From Candidatus Nanohalarchaeota archaeon (lineage in GTDB: Archaea > Nanohalarchaeota > Nanosalinia > Nanosalinales > Nanosalinaceae): a stretch of DNA of 64,000 nt. Shown piece after piece: positions 1 to 9,135 of the stretch. The position numbers and the translations under genes were made by a program. The stretch's first letter is position 1. Every line of letters starts with the position of its first letter. The stretch lies in assembly GCA_022729235.1 (NCBI GenBank), contig JALDAJ010000001.1:186001-250000 (forward strand), in the 5' to 3' direction. Under the pieces are notes generated by a model. It saw nothing but the letters and a program-made list of their open reading frames with translations. It was not told the origin of the DNA and made no database searches.

Positions 1-1242
1 GACCGGGAGGACTACGACAATGTACTCAAGTACCTGGGTGGCGAATACGAACTGGAAGACCAGAACGTCTACAGGAAGATATGGCTCGACCACGAAGACG
101 GGCTTTTCGGGCGTTCGGGGAAGATGACCCGTGTAATCTACATGACCAATATCGGGACGATACCGGATGAAACAGGCTACGAGGTCTTAACACGCGGGAA
201 CAAGAACTACGTCGGCTCGCTGGAAGAAGAGTTTCTTGACCGTTTAACGAAAGGCGACATATTCACGCTGGGGGGAAAGACCTACCAGTTCTCGTACGCG
301 AAAGGCATGAAGGTTTACGTCGACCCGAAACCGCAGAAACAACCGACCGTTCCTTCCTGGTACTCGGAACGTCTACCTCTAAGCTACGACCTCGGTGTCC
401 GTATAGGGGAGTTCAGGCGCGATGTCAAGAAGCAGATAGAGATGGGTGCGCCGGACGACGGGATAGTCGAGTGGATAATGCACAACTACTACCTCGACGA
501 GAACACCGCGCACTCTATCTACCAGTACGTTAAGGAGCAGAAAGACTACTTCGGCGAGGTCTCCACTCACGAAGGTATAACAGTGGAGCGGTACATCGAC
601 GAGGAGAACCGGCAGAACCTGATATTCCACACAATCTACGGCAGGAGAACACACGACGCGCTCGCCCGCATCCTGGCGCACCTGTTACAGAAACGGGTCG
701 GGTCGAACATCGGAATGGTGATAGACGACAACGGGTTCATCCTTGTGACTCCACGCCGCCCTATCGATATAGACACATTGATGAACGAGCTCGCGGAATG
801 CGACCTTGAAGAAGAGTTGAAGGAAGCAGTCGCGAAGACCGAGCTGATGAAACGCCGTTTCAGACACGTCGCCGGAAGAAGCCTTATGGTGCTGAGGAAC
901 TACGCCGGTAACTCGAAGACGGTTGGACAACAACAGATGAAGTCCCACTTTTTGATAAGCGTGATACGGAACCGTTACGGGGAAGACTTCCCGATGATAA
1001 AGGAGACCTACCGGGAAATCATGGAGGGCGCGATGGACATAAAACACGTCAAAGAAGTCGTGGACGGCATCGACTCCGGTGAGGTATCGTTCGAGGTGAA
1101 GGACTCGCTGAAAGTGCCGTCACCGTTCTCACATAACCTTCTGCTCCAGGGCTCAACCGACGTGGTCAAGATGGATGACAAGAAGGAGCGCCTGCAGAAA
1201 CTGCATAAGCAGGTCATGGAAAGAATCGAAGCCGAGCACTGA
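1..1242 (+). CDS. Lhr-type large helicase, C-terminal part (5' end outside window)
   Basis: The reading frame is open from the first base, so this is the last 413 residues of a longer protein. It matches the C-terminal region of archaeal Lhr (large helicase-related) proteins, the part that follows the two RecA domains. The diagnostic stretches are GRRTHDALARILAHLL, VGSNIGMVIDDNGF and KRRFRHVAGRSLMVLRNY. The family unwinds RNA:DNA hybrids and forked DNA in repair. Walker motifs lie upstream of the window, so catalytic competence cannot be judged. The ATG at 124 is internal. The gene ends 32 nt before the vWA operon, which seems unrelated to it. Confidence 0.8.
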   Translation, partial: DREDYDNVLKYLGGEYELEDQNVYRKIWLDHEDGLFGRSGKMTRVIYMTNIGTIPDETGYEVLTRGNKNYVGSLEEEFLDRLTKGDIFTLGGKTYQFSYAKGMKVYVDPKPQKQPTVPSWYSERLPLSYDLGVRIGEFRRDVKKQIEMGAPDDGIVEWIMHNYYLDENTAHSIYQYVKEQKDYFGEVSTHEGITVERYIDEENRQNLIFHTIYGRRTHDALARILAHLLQKRVGSNIGMVIDDNGFILVTPRRPIDIDTLMNELAECDLEEELKEAVAKTELMKRRFRHVAGRSLMVLRNYAGNSKTVGQQQMKSHFLISVIRNRYGEDFPMIKETYREIMEGAMDIKHVKEVVDGIDSGEVSFEVKDSLKVPSPFSHNLLLQGSTDVVKMDDKKERLQKLHKQVMERIEAEH

Positions 1243-1274
1243 GCTATAAAATCGGGCGGTACAAACAAAGAGTC

Positions 1275-2969
1275 ATGCCTGTTGATCTTTTATCCCATTA
1301 CTTCCTGAGTCCTACAGGACTCCTCGCGCTTCTAGGACTGGTTCCTCTCATAGCGTTCTACTACTTCAAGCCGGAGCCGGAGGAGAAGGTGATGCCGTCG
1401 ATGCAGTTTTTTGCGAAAGAGGAGAAGTCCGGTGTTATCCACAGGGCGTGGAACCGGCTGATGAAGAATATCCTGCTGCTGGTCCACGTACTAGTGATAC
1501 TTGGATTTGCAGCTGCTCTCGCCGATCTATCCCTAGGTGGCGGAGTACCTGACGATGCGGTTATAGTTCTCGACAGATCCGCAAGTATGTCGAGCAGCAT
1601 GGATGATGCCAAAAGTTTCGTGGAATCTAACCTGGGGAACTCCAACACCCTGATACTGGTGGACGATGATATCGAGATCCCGCTGGAGAAAGCTTCTTCA
1701 GGAGAGGTACGCCGTTACCTGGACTCTGTGGAGTCCCGGGACACTAGGACAGATATCGCTGGCGGTCTCGACGTTGCACAGGGATACGACGGCACAGTTG
1801 TTGTTGCGAGCGACCTGAAGCAGACTGTCAGCGACCGTTCAACAGAGAACATGGTCGAGAGCATGGTAACAGAAGGACGTGATGTAAGACTCATGGACAC
1901 CGCTCCGATCAACTCTTGGGGAATCATAGATGTAAACCCTGGCAGGCACAACACTTCAGTAGATATCAAGAACTTCCGCTCTACCGGTCAGCATATCAGC
2001 GTCGAAGTCAACGGGAACACTGAAGAAGTAAGACTGGATGCGGACGAGGTCAGGACGTTGAAATTCTCATCATCTGACCTTAGCAGAGTATCTCTTCCCC
2101 CTGACGAGATGGACGCCGATGATTCTGCATACGTAAGCGTACCAGGAGAACAGGAGTTTGATGTCTTATTGATCTCTGACGACGGTAACCCTTACCTTGA
2201 GAAAGCTGTAGAACTCGTAGACTTCACAAATATCCGGACAGCCAGACCTCCTGTCAATACCGAGTTAGATGCAGATGTTTACGTGATAGGAGAGACCGAC
2301 CGCATCCTTACAGAGACCGCAGAGGAGATAGACTCACAGGTACAGGAAGGTGCTTCAGTCGTAACGTTCGCCCAGCCCCGTCTCAGGGAACTGGATATGG
2401 AAGCCTTACCCGGAGAGCTAGGGGGTGCCGGGCAGGAGAATGTGGAAATAGAGGAACCGCAGAGGATAAACATAGGTCCGACCACGGTTTACGACTTCAA
2501 CAAGAGCCAGGGAGAATCGTTATCCCACCCCGAAAACGCTGTAATAAGGTCAAGTCACGGACGCGGAGAAGTCCTTTTCTACAACGTCAACGACCAGGAC
2601 TTCCGGTACGACTTCCTCTACCCTATCTTCTGGAAAAACGTGCTTGAAGACCTTACAGGCAGACCTACTGTTGAAGAGCTAAACGTATTTACAGGAGAGA
2701 GCATAAACGATTCCAGGATAGAAACCCCTAGCGGAGAGCATAAACAGGGAGAGATAAAGATAACAGAGACAGGATTCTACAATACCTCCCGCGGCGTGTA
2801 TGCAGCAAACCTCGCCAGTGAAGCGGAATCACAGCCTGAAGAAATAGAACCTGATCTGGAGGTAGAGGATGATGAAGGAGAGAGGAGTCTTCAAAACCTG
2901 TTAGTACTTCTACTTGCGGGTATAGCCCTGACAGAGCTGATCTACCTGCGGCATACTGGTGATATATAG
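1275..2969 (+). CDS. BatA-like membrane protein with von Willebrand factor A domain
   Basis: 564 residues. The N-terminus has two hydrophobic helices (about residues 12-30 and 68-90) in the arrangement of the BatA N-terminal domain. A vWA domain follows, with the MIDAS start VLDRSASMSS (DxSxS) near residue 96, then a long beta-rich acidic region. A single C-terminal membrane helix (LLVLLLAGIALTELIYL) lies near residue 548. The protein should be anchored with both ends in the membrane and a metal-binding vWA domain for partner contact. It is the first gene of a co-directional set (1275-8361) with a second vWA protein, a coiled-coil protein, MoxR and DUF58. Such sets are thought to act in chaperone-like assembly of membrane or surface complexes; the client is unknown. 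Confidence 0.75.
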   Translation: MPVDLLSHYFLSPTGLLALLGLVPLIAFYYFKPEPEEKVMPSMQFFAKEEKSGVIHRAWNRLMKNILLLVHVLVILGFAAALADLSLGGGVPDDAVIVLDRSASMSSSMDDAKSFVESNLGNSNTLILVDDDIEIPLEKASSGEVRRYLDSVESRDTRTDIAGGLDVAQGYDGTVVVASDLKQTVSDRSTENMVESMVTEGRDVRLMDTAPINSWGIIDVNPGRHNTSVDIKNFRSTGQHISVEVNGNTEEVRLDADEVRTLKFSSSDLSRVSLPPDEMDADDSAYVSVPGEQEFDVLLISDDGNPYLEKAVELVDFTNIRTARPPVNTELDADVYVIGETDRILTETAEEIDSQVQEGASVVTFAQPRLRELDMEALPGELGGAGQENVEIEEPQRINIGPTTVYDFNKSQGESLSHPENAVIRSSHGRGEVLFYNVNDQDFRYDFLYPIFWKNVLEDLTGRPTVEELNVFTGESINDSRIETPSGEHKQGEIKITETGFYNTSRGVYAANLASEAESQPEEIEPDLEVEDDEGERSLQNLLVLLLAGIALTELIYLRHTGDI

Positions 2970-3021
2970 TGGTTAAATCCCGGTCTTCTATTAAAAAGAG
3001 AATACAGGAGGTTTTCGAGCG

Positions 3022-5268
3022 ATGATAGGGTTCGAGAACCCTGAACTCCTTGCACTACTTGTGTTAGCGCTACCCGGTCTCTACTTCACATGGAAAAACA
3101 GCGGGCGCTACAGGACAGTTGTCAGCTTTTCACACTCAATCCTGATAGTTCTACTGGTAATAACCGCAGCAGCACCTTACATAAACGTTGACGAAGAGAG
3201 CCTGGAACAGCAGGAAATCGTGCTTTTGAAGGATGAGTCGACATCAGCGAGCCTTATGGAGGAATACGAGCTTGACCTGGGAGATATCCAGGTGAGGGAG
3301 AAAGTTATCGCATCAGGAAACGAGTCAAATCTCAGGCGCGGATTCGAGAGAAGTCTTGAACCGGACACCATGCACCTCGCGGTAAGTGATTTCCAGTCCC
3401 AGGAATCACTGGACGGTCTGGAAGAGGAGTTCAACGATAGAAACGCAACACTCAACGCGCTCAAACCATCCATGGAGAACGAGGCTTCAGTATCTATAGA
3501 AGGACCTGACTCCACTGTCCCGGGAGCGTCCAACACTTTCCGTGTCAATGTCCACTCCACAGCTGACAAACCCGTACCCCGGGTCTACCTGGACGGGTCA
3601 AGAGTATCACTTGACCAGGTTGAAGACGGTACATGGGAGTTTACCCGTAGCTTCTCGGATAAAGGTAGCTACGAGATAGAGGCGGAGATATACTCACCGG
3701 ACAGATTTGAACAAAACAACAGGTACTACCACGCCGTTGAAGTCATTGAGAAACCAAAGGTGCTTGTATACGGAAGAGAAGGTACTATGGAAGAACAGCT
3801 GGAAGAGTTTTATGACGTTGAAACTAGCGAAACACTTCCAGAAGACCTCTCGGAATACTACACCGTGATAATGAAGGAACAACCTCCTCAGGACCCTGTA
3901 GAATACGTATCACGCGGTAACGGCGTGGTCTACACCGGCGAATACGACGAAGGTATGAGTGTGTTACCGGTAAGGGCGCTACCAGAAGGTGACCAGGACC
4001 AGGGTGCCAAGGTAATGATTGTTTTCGACATCTCGATAGCGGCAGGAGAATGCGTAAGGGAACAGGAAATAGAAGGGTTCACGATATGCGTGGAAAGCGA
4101 GGGAGAAGGAGGAGCAGTCCAGGAATCAAAACAGATAGCATACAACCTCGTAGAACACTTGCCCTACAATAACAGGGTTGGAGCGGTAGCATTCAATGAT
4201 GAAGCAGTACTCATAAGCGAACCTGAGCCACTCTACCTGAACAGAGACCACCTCACTGACAGGATCTCCCGGATAGACACCGGAGGACCTTCTTACTACC
4301 ACACCGGACTGCTTGGAGGAGAAAGAGCTCTGCGCGGAGAGGGTAACATGATATTCATAACCGACGGTAAACGGCACCCTGCAGGAGAAGCAGTCAACAC
4401 TATGTCCCGGGCAGAGGCTATAGCTGAAGACCTGGATGTACAACTGATAACTGTAGGAGTAGGGGATGAGCCAAACGAAGAATTCCTCTCCGACCTCGCA
4501 GAAAAAGGAAACGGATTCTACCTCGACGCAACTGACTCTCCAAGACTCCAGTTCCGGTTTGACGCAGGAGGTGCGGCAGGAGAAACAGTACCACTTGCCG
4601 TAGTCAACCCGAATCACTTCATAACCGACGGGCTTGAACTATCCTCATCCGCAACACATTTTGACTCCGTAGAACCAAAAAGAGGAGCAGATGTGCTTGT
4701 AACCGGTACAGACGGGAGAGAGTTCCTGACAACGTGGAGATACGGACTCGGCAGGACCGCAGCATTCACCGGCGGAACCACAGAACTTTCAGAAATCTCC
4801 GAGTTCGATCCCAGAATGCTTACCAGGACCGTGAGCTGGACAGTAGGAGATCCGAAAAGAAAACAGGAGGAATGGTTGGAAGTAGACTCAGCCAGAAATC
4901 CTGAAACCGTAGAAGTCAGAGCATCTCACAACATGGACGGATTAACAAGACAGGGAGAAGACCTTTACACCACCGAATTAGAGCCAGAAGAAACAGGTTT
5001 CCACGAGTTCAACGGACGGACATACGCGTACAACTACAACTCCGAGATAGAAAAAGTAGGTTACAGCGACGAGATGGAAGAGACCGTCCGGATGACCGGA
5101 GGACAGGTCTACGAACCCGGCGAAGAGACGCGGATAAAAGAGGATTTAGAACAGTTTGGAGAGAAGAGGATAACCACCAAGAAAAACCTTTCAAAATACA
5201 TCCTGGCACTCGCCTTCATACTCTTCCTTGCCGAAGTCGGGTACAGGAAGATGAATGGTAAAAAGTGA
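3022..5268 (+). CDS. Large membrane-anchored vWA protein, second of the MoxR operon
   Basis: 748 residues. Two N-terminal membrane helices (about 10-24 and 35-52) and one C-terminal helix (ILALAFILFLAEVGY) flank a long extracellular-looking region. A Rossmann-like stretch (residues 245-310, VLVYGREGTMEEQ) resembles the amidotransferase-like fold often found next to vWA domains in BatA-type proteins. A vWA domain spans about 330-510. Its MIDAS motif reads FDISIAAGE rather than DxSxS, so metal binding may be weakened. The later conserved element FITDGKRHPAGEA is kept. It lies 52 nt after the first vWA gene and the two probably pair in one complex. The family assignment is by architecture only. 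Confidence 0.65.
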   Translation: MIGFENPELLALLVLALPGLYFTWKNSGRYRTVVSFSHSILIVLLVITAAAPYINVDEESLEQQEIVLLKDESTSASLMEEYELDLGDIQVREKVIASGNESNLRRGFERSLEPDTMHLAVSDFQSQESLDGLEEEFNDRNATLNALKPSMENEASVSIEGPDSTVPGASNTFRVNVHSTADKPVPRVYLDGSRVSLDQVEDGTWEFTRSFSDKGSYEIEAEIYSPDRFEQNNRYYHAVEVIEKPKVLVYGREGTMEEQLEEFYDVETSETLPEDLSEYYTVIMKEQPPQDPVEYVSRGNGVVYTGEYDEGMSVLPVRALPEGDQDQGAKVMIVFDISIAAGECVREQEIEGFTICVESEGEGGAVQESKQIAYNLVEHLPYNNRVGAVAFNDEAVLISEPEPLYLNRDHLTDRISRIDTGGPSYYHTGLLGGERALRGEGNMIFITDGKRHPAGEAVNTMSRAEAIAEDLDVQLITVGVGDEPNEEFLSDLAEKGNGFYLDATDSPRLQFRFDAGGAAGETVPLAVVNPNHFITDGLELSSSATHFDSVEPKRGADVLVTGTDGREFLTTWRYGLGRTAAFTGGTTELSEISEFDPRMLTRTVSWTVGDPKRKQEEWLEVDSARNPETVEVRASHNMDGLTRQGEDLYTTELEPEETGFHEFNGRTYAYNYNSEIEKVGYSDEMEETVRMTGGQVYEPGEETRIKEDLEQFGEKRITTKKNLSKYILALAFILFLAEVGYRKMNGKK

Positions 5269-5299
5269 GGTCGAGAAATATGATAAAGAGGGATAACCA

Positions 5300-5737
5300 G
5301 TGAAGACTCCGATGCTTAAGAGGAGACTGAACCCCTTCCTCCTGATCTCCACAGTTCTCATACTATCACTCCTTGCCGGACTCTCCGTACTCTACCAGGG
5401 ACAGCTCGACAACGTAGTCTCACAGAAGGAAGACCTCAGCGAGGAACTGCAGGAGAAGAACGAACGCATCGCCGAACTCCAGCAGGAAACAACCAACCTG
5501 ACGATGGAACTTGAAGACACGGAAAGCGAACTGGACCGTTACGTGGACCTGTACGAGTCCGAAAACGAACGCAGGGAAGAACTACAACAAGAAGTCGACT
5601 TCCTAGAAGGCGAACTCGGACAGTTCAGCGGAGGCGGAACAGTAAGCGAGATAAACCAGAGCCTGGATATGATGTGCGAACTTCACCTATCGGAAACAGG
5701 GGATAAACCGATTCACTGCACACAGTGGGGTCACTGA
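5300..5737 (+). CDS. Membrane-anchored coiled-coil protein of the MoxR operon
   Basis: 145 residues. One N-terminal membrane helix (NPFLLISTVLILSLLAGLSV) is followed by a strongly charged heptad region (about 35-110, rich in E, L, Q and R) that should form a long coiled coil. The C-terminal tail contains two cysteines (MMCELHLSE and IHCTQWGH), which could bind a metal or form a disulfide. No family recognised. The stop codon overlaps the next start by one base (TGATG), so it is co-translated with the membrane gene that follows. A spacer or tether between the vWA proteins and the rest of the complex is a guess. Confidence 0.6.
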   Translation: MKTPMLKRRLNPFLLISTVLILSLLAGLSVLYQGQLDNVVSQKEDLSEELQEKNERIAELQQETTNLTMELEDTESELDRYVDLYESENERREELQQEVDFLEGELGQFSGGGTVSEINQSLDMMCELHLSETGDKPIHCTQWGH

Positions 5738-6489
5738 TGAGAGTAGAGAAACTGCTTAAACGGTTGAAAAGAGAGTTCGTGAAGGTCAACCTTTTGCAGG
5801 CATCACTGGACGCGTTACTGTTCTTCCTTTCCGTCAACCTCGTACTATTCCTGTTCTCAATAGAGATAATCCCTGGATTCTCTGATACCAAGGCGCTCGC
5901 AATCCTGACCTTTTTCTTCCTGATCGGCGACCTGTACCACCGCGCCAAAAACTACAACCTGGAAATATACGAGTATGAGAACCCTGAACTAGAAGAAGTT
6001 CTCAGGACTGCAAGAGACAACCTTGACCAGCGTAACATCGTCTCACAGGCACTTTTCGACGACCTGCTTGACCGCGCCAGGAAGGTCACGTCGGAAAGTA
6101 TAATCCCTAACAAGAAGATAATACAGAAGATAATCGTGGTCGGGATACTAAGCTTTCTCACTGTTTTCTCCGGTATCACCGGCTTCCAGATACAGGAAGA
6201 CGGCGTCGAACTCCTACCCAGCGTTGAAAGATTTGAAGAATACATAGGAGGCGGTGAGGACGAGTTCCAGTTCAGGAATACAACACAGATCTACGGAGAC
6301 GCAGAAGATGTAGACGCAGCGGATATGGATATAGACTTCAACATAACCGGTGAAGGAGAACGGCTGGAGGACGAAGGGATGGCAAGCCCTGAACCCGAGG
6401 ACATGACTCTAGACGTCACGGGAGACTCCATTGACGAAGACCTCGAACTCGCAAAGGAATACAGCCTGGCAATAAGAGAAATGCGATAG
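5737..6489 (+). CDS. Membrane protein of the MoxR operon, unknown family
   Basis: 250 residues from the ATG at 5737, which shares a base with the previous stop. An upstream in-frame start at 5725 would add four residues but overlaps further. Two hydrophobic segments lie near residues 28-46 and 50-66, and a third near 130-150 (IIVVGILSFLTVFSGITG). The last 90 residues are very acidic and low in complexity (DVDAADMDIDF, EDEGMASPEPED). The middle contains a positively charged helical stretch. I do not recognise the family. Position between the vWA genes and MoxR suggests it is part of the same membrane assembly. Confidence 0.55.
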   Translation: MRVEKLLKRLKREFVKVNLLQASLDALLFFLSVNLVLFLFSIEIIPGFSDTKALAILTFFFLIGDLYHRAKNYNLEIYEYENPELEEVLRTARDNLDQRNIVSQALFDDLLDRARKVTSESIIPNKKIIQKIIVVGILSFLTVFSGITGFQIQEDGVELLPSVERFEEYIGGGEDEFQFRNTTQIYGDAEDVDAADMDIDFNITGEGERLEDEGMASPEPEDMTLDVTGDSIDEDLELAKEYSLAIREMR

Positions 6490-6521
6490 GTTAAAATGGG
6501 ACTTTCACAAAGTAGATACAT

Positions 6522-7499
6522 ATGAAAATACAGGGCATGGACAAGGCAACGGACGATGCCGGAAACTACGGGAAGATAAACCAGAAACTGGCCCAAGCCC
6601 AGGAAGAAGTCAAGAAGGTTATAGTAGGCCAGGAAGAGGTCTTAGAAAAACTCCTTATATCTATCATGTGCGACGGGAACATCCTGGTAGAATCATACCC
6701 CGGGCTCGGAAAGACCAAAATGATACGTACCCTTTCCAGCGTTCTAGGACTGGATTTCTCACGGATACAGAACACGCCCGACCTGATGCCCTCGGACATA
6801 ACCGGGACACACATAATCGATGAAACCGGCGGGGAAACCGATTTCGTCTTCCAGAAAGGACCTATATTCGCGAACATGATTCTCGCAGACGAGATTAATA
6901 GGGCAACACCGAAGACCCAGGCTGCACTGCTCGAGGCAATGGAGGAGAAACAGGTCACCGCCGGAAACAAAAGCTACCAACTAGAAAAACCGTTCTTCCT
7001 CATGGCAACCCAGAACCCTATCGACCAGGAAGGAACCTACCCGTTACCAGAGGCGCAGAGCGACCGGTTTATAATGAAGATAAAGGTTGACTATCCCTCA
7101 GAGAACGAGGAAAACGAAATCGTTAACAGGTTCACATCAGAACTCAACTACGAACCAGAACTGGAAACAGTGCTATCGAAAGGTTCAGTGGTTAAAATAC
7201 AGGAGTTCGTCCGACAGGTACCTATCGCGGACGACATCAGGGAGAGGGCGGTCAGGATGGTGAAAAGAACACGTAACCACGAAGACCTGGACTGGGGTGC
7301 CTCACCGAGAGCATCGCTAAGCCTCGTAACGACCGCAAAGGCACGGGCGCTGATACAGGGAAGGAACCACGTGTCAGAGGATGATATCGAAAACATGGCT
7401 CTCCCTGTTCTCCGGCACAGGATAGGACTCAACTTCCAGGCAGAGAAGAAAGGAAAAACGGCTGAGGATGTGGTAGAGGAGATAGTGGACCAGACATAG
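6522..7499 (+). CDS. moxR: MoxR-family AAA+ ATPase
   Basis: 325 residues. Walker A is SYPGLGKTKM (about residue 54). Walker B is ILADEINRATPKTQAALLEAMEE. The sensor-1 region is MATQNPIDQEGTYPLPEAQSDRF. All are typical of MoxR ATPases. These act as chaperones that load metals or remodel vWA-domain clients, and they almost always sit beside DUF58 and vWA genes, as here. Start chosen at ATG 6522; a second ATG at 6537 would also give a plausible N-terminus. It is separated by 32 nt from the preceding gene and by 4 nt from the DUF58 gene, so it may have its own promoter as well as read-through. Confidence 0.9.
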   Translation: MKIQGMDKATDDAGNYGKINQKLAQAQEEVKKVIVGQEEVLEKLLISIMCDGNILVESYPGLGKTKMIRTLSSVLGLDFSRIQNTPDLMPSDITGTHIIDETGGETDFVFQKGPIFANMILADEINRATPKTQAALLEAMEEKQVTAGNKSYQLEKPFFLMATQNPIDQEGTYPLPEAQSDRFIMKIKVDYPSENEENEIVNRFTSELNYEPELETVLSKGSVVKIQEFVRQVPIADDIRERAVRMVKRTRNHEDLDWGASPRASLSLVTTAKARALIQGRNHVSEDDIENMALPVLRHRIGLNFQAEKKGKTAEDVVEEIVDQT

Positions 7500-7503
7500 G
7501 ACG

Positions 7504-8361
7504 ATGATAGAGCTTGACTTTCTCGACGAACTCGACAGATTTCAGCTGGCACTGAAAAAGAACTCCACAGAGCTGCAGCAGGGAGAACAAACATCAGCGT
7601 CGATGGGGCAGGGAATGGTTTTCGAGGACCACAAAAAATACGTCCCAGGAGACGATATCAGGAGGATGGACTGGAACGTCTACGCAAGGACCGAGGAACT
7701 CTTCATCAAGCGCTTCCAGGAAGAGAAAAGTGTTACAGTCCACGTACTAGTAGACCGTTCCTCATCGATGGACTATGGTCGCGTAAACAAGTACGAGTTC
7801 GCCTCAAAGATAGGGCTTGCGATCGCATACATGGTTTCCAATACCAACGACCGGTTCCGGTTCTCAGTATTCTCCGAAACAGTTACAGACATCTCATCCG
7901 CGAGAAGAAACGCTAACATGGGAGAAATCGTCGACACTATGAACGGTTTAAGACACACTCCTGAAAGCTTGATCGGGCGGTGCCTTACAGAATACTCAAA
8001 CCGGATACACAACAAGTCCACGATAGTCGTCCTCAGCGACTTCTTAACTGACATAGAGCAGATAGAAGAAGGAGTAGAACGCTTGAGAGGTGTTGACACG
8101 GTACTCGTTAACACTCTTGACGCCACAGAACTCGACCCGGACTTCGACGGTGACGCAATTTTAAAGGATCCCGAGAGCGATTCCCGGCTAAGAACCTATC
8201 TTTCCCGAAAGACAAAACAGGATTACCAGGACCGGTTAATGCAGCATACCTCACAGATAGAAGAGATAGCAGACAAGAACAACGCGCACTACCTACAGCT
8301 TTCAACAAACGAGGACCTCTTCAACGCATTCCTGAGAGTCTGGCGACAGCTTAACCGGTGA
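7504..8361 (+). CDS. DUF58 domain protein (vWA-like), MoxR partner
   Basis: 285 residues. The DUF58 signature is clear: KYVPGDDIRRMDWNVYARTE followed by IKRFQEEKSVTVHVLVD. Then RSSSMDYGRVNKYEFA supplies the DxSxS metal site of the embedded vWA fold. No membrane helix is seen, so it should act on the cytoplasmic face. It follows moxR by 4 nt. DUF58 proteins are the usual direct partners of MoxR ATPases. It ends the operon; the next gene is a phosphoesterase whose start lies 40 nt downstream. Confidence 0.88.
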   Translation: MIELDFLDELDRFQLALKKNSTELQQGEQTSASMGQGMVFEDHKKYVPGDDIRRMDWNVYARTEELFIKRFQEEKSVTVHVLVDRSSSMDYGRVNKYEFASKIGLAIAYMVSNTNDRFRFSVFSETVTDISSARRNANMGEIVDTMNGLRHTPESLIGRCLTEYSNRIHNKSTIVVLSDFLTDIEQIEEGVERLRGVDTVLVNTLDATELDPDFDGDAILKDPESDSRLRTYLSRKTKQDYQDRLMQHTSQIEEIADKNNAHYLQLSTNEDLFNAFLRVWRQLNR

Positions 8362-8400
8362 ACCTCTCTTACTAAAGAATTGCCATCAGAGAATCTTGTC

Positions 8401-9135
8401 ATGGAAATCTTAGGCTTTGAAACCATTGACTCACTGCCCCTACTGTACCGCCCGGAGCTGGACATGATAATCATCAGCGACCTGCATCTCGGGCTGGAGG
8501 GCTCAGTGACTTATGAAGGCGGATACGTTCCGCAGTTCCAGCTGGAAGGACTGATAGAAGACCTCGAACTCGCGAAAGAGGAGACCAACGCCTCAAGAAT
8601 CCTTGTCAATGGCGACCTGAAACACGAGTTCTCCACCACTCGGTACAGCGAGCAGAAAGAAATCGAGAAATTCCTGGGCTTCCTCAGCGATAGTTTTGAA
8701 GAAGTTATAGTCATCCAAGGCAACCACGACACTTTTCTCGAAAATCTCGTGGAAGACGTCGGCGAGTTCAAGGATCACCACCTGGAATCAGGCATCCTGT
8801 TCGTCCACGGGCACCAGGAATTTGACGATATAGAGGCAGAAGATTACGAAACCCTGGTTATCGGACACGAGCATCCCGCACTCGTGCTGAAAGACGAAAT
8901 CGGAGTAAAGGAGAAGGTGGACTGCTTCCTCTACGGCAAAATGCGGAACGGGAAAAATATCGTCGTGATGCCTGCATTTTCGAAAATATCCGGCGGCTCC
9001 AAGGTAAACCAGGTGCCTTCCAGCGAACTCCTGTCACCCGTGCTGAGAAACCAGGCCGATACCGGCGGTCTGAAGGCGGTCGCGGTCTCCAGAGAGGCAG
9101 GTCTCTTCGAATTCCCGGAACTTAATCGGATCTAG
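8401..9135 (+). CDS. Archaeal metallophosphoesterase (calcineurin-like fold)
   Basis: 244 residues from ATG 8401; a TTG at 8380 would add seven residues. All metal-ligand motifs of the calcineurin-like phosphoesterase superfamily are visible in order: DLHLG, NGDLKHE, GNHD, VHGHQ and GHEHP. This is the archaeal type often annotated as ICC-like phosphoesterase. In archaea such genes frequently neighbour Lhr helicases, and an Lhr gene ends 7 kb upstream here. The substrate cannot be told from sequence. The stop codon overlaps the stop of the convergent MFS gene. Confidence 0.85.
   Translation: MEILGFETIDSLPLLYRPELDMIIISDLHLGLEGSVTYEGGYVPQFQLEGLIEDLELAKEETNASRILVNGDLKHEFSTTRYSEQKEIEKFLGFLSDSFEEVIVIQGNHDTFLENLVEDVGEFKDHHLESGILFVHGHQEFDDIEAEDYETLVIGHEHPALVLKDEIGVKEKVDCFLYGKMRNGKNIVVMPAFSKISGGSKVNQVPSSELLSPVLRNQADTGGLKAVAVSREAGLFEFPELNRI

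Noticed and set aside
7504-8361. Toxin-antitoxin or defence system around MoxR/DUF58
   Set aside because: MoxR-vWA pairs occur in some defence systems, but no nuclease or other effector is present and the membrane vWA proteins fit the BatA type.
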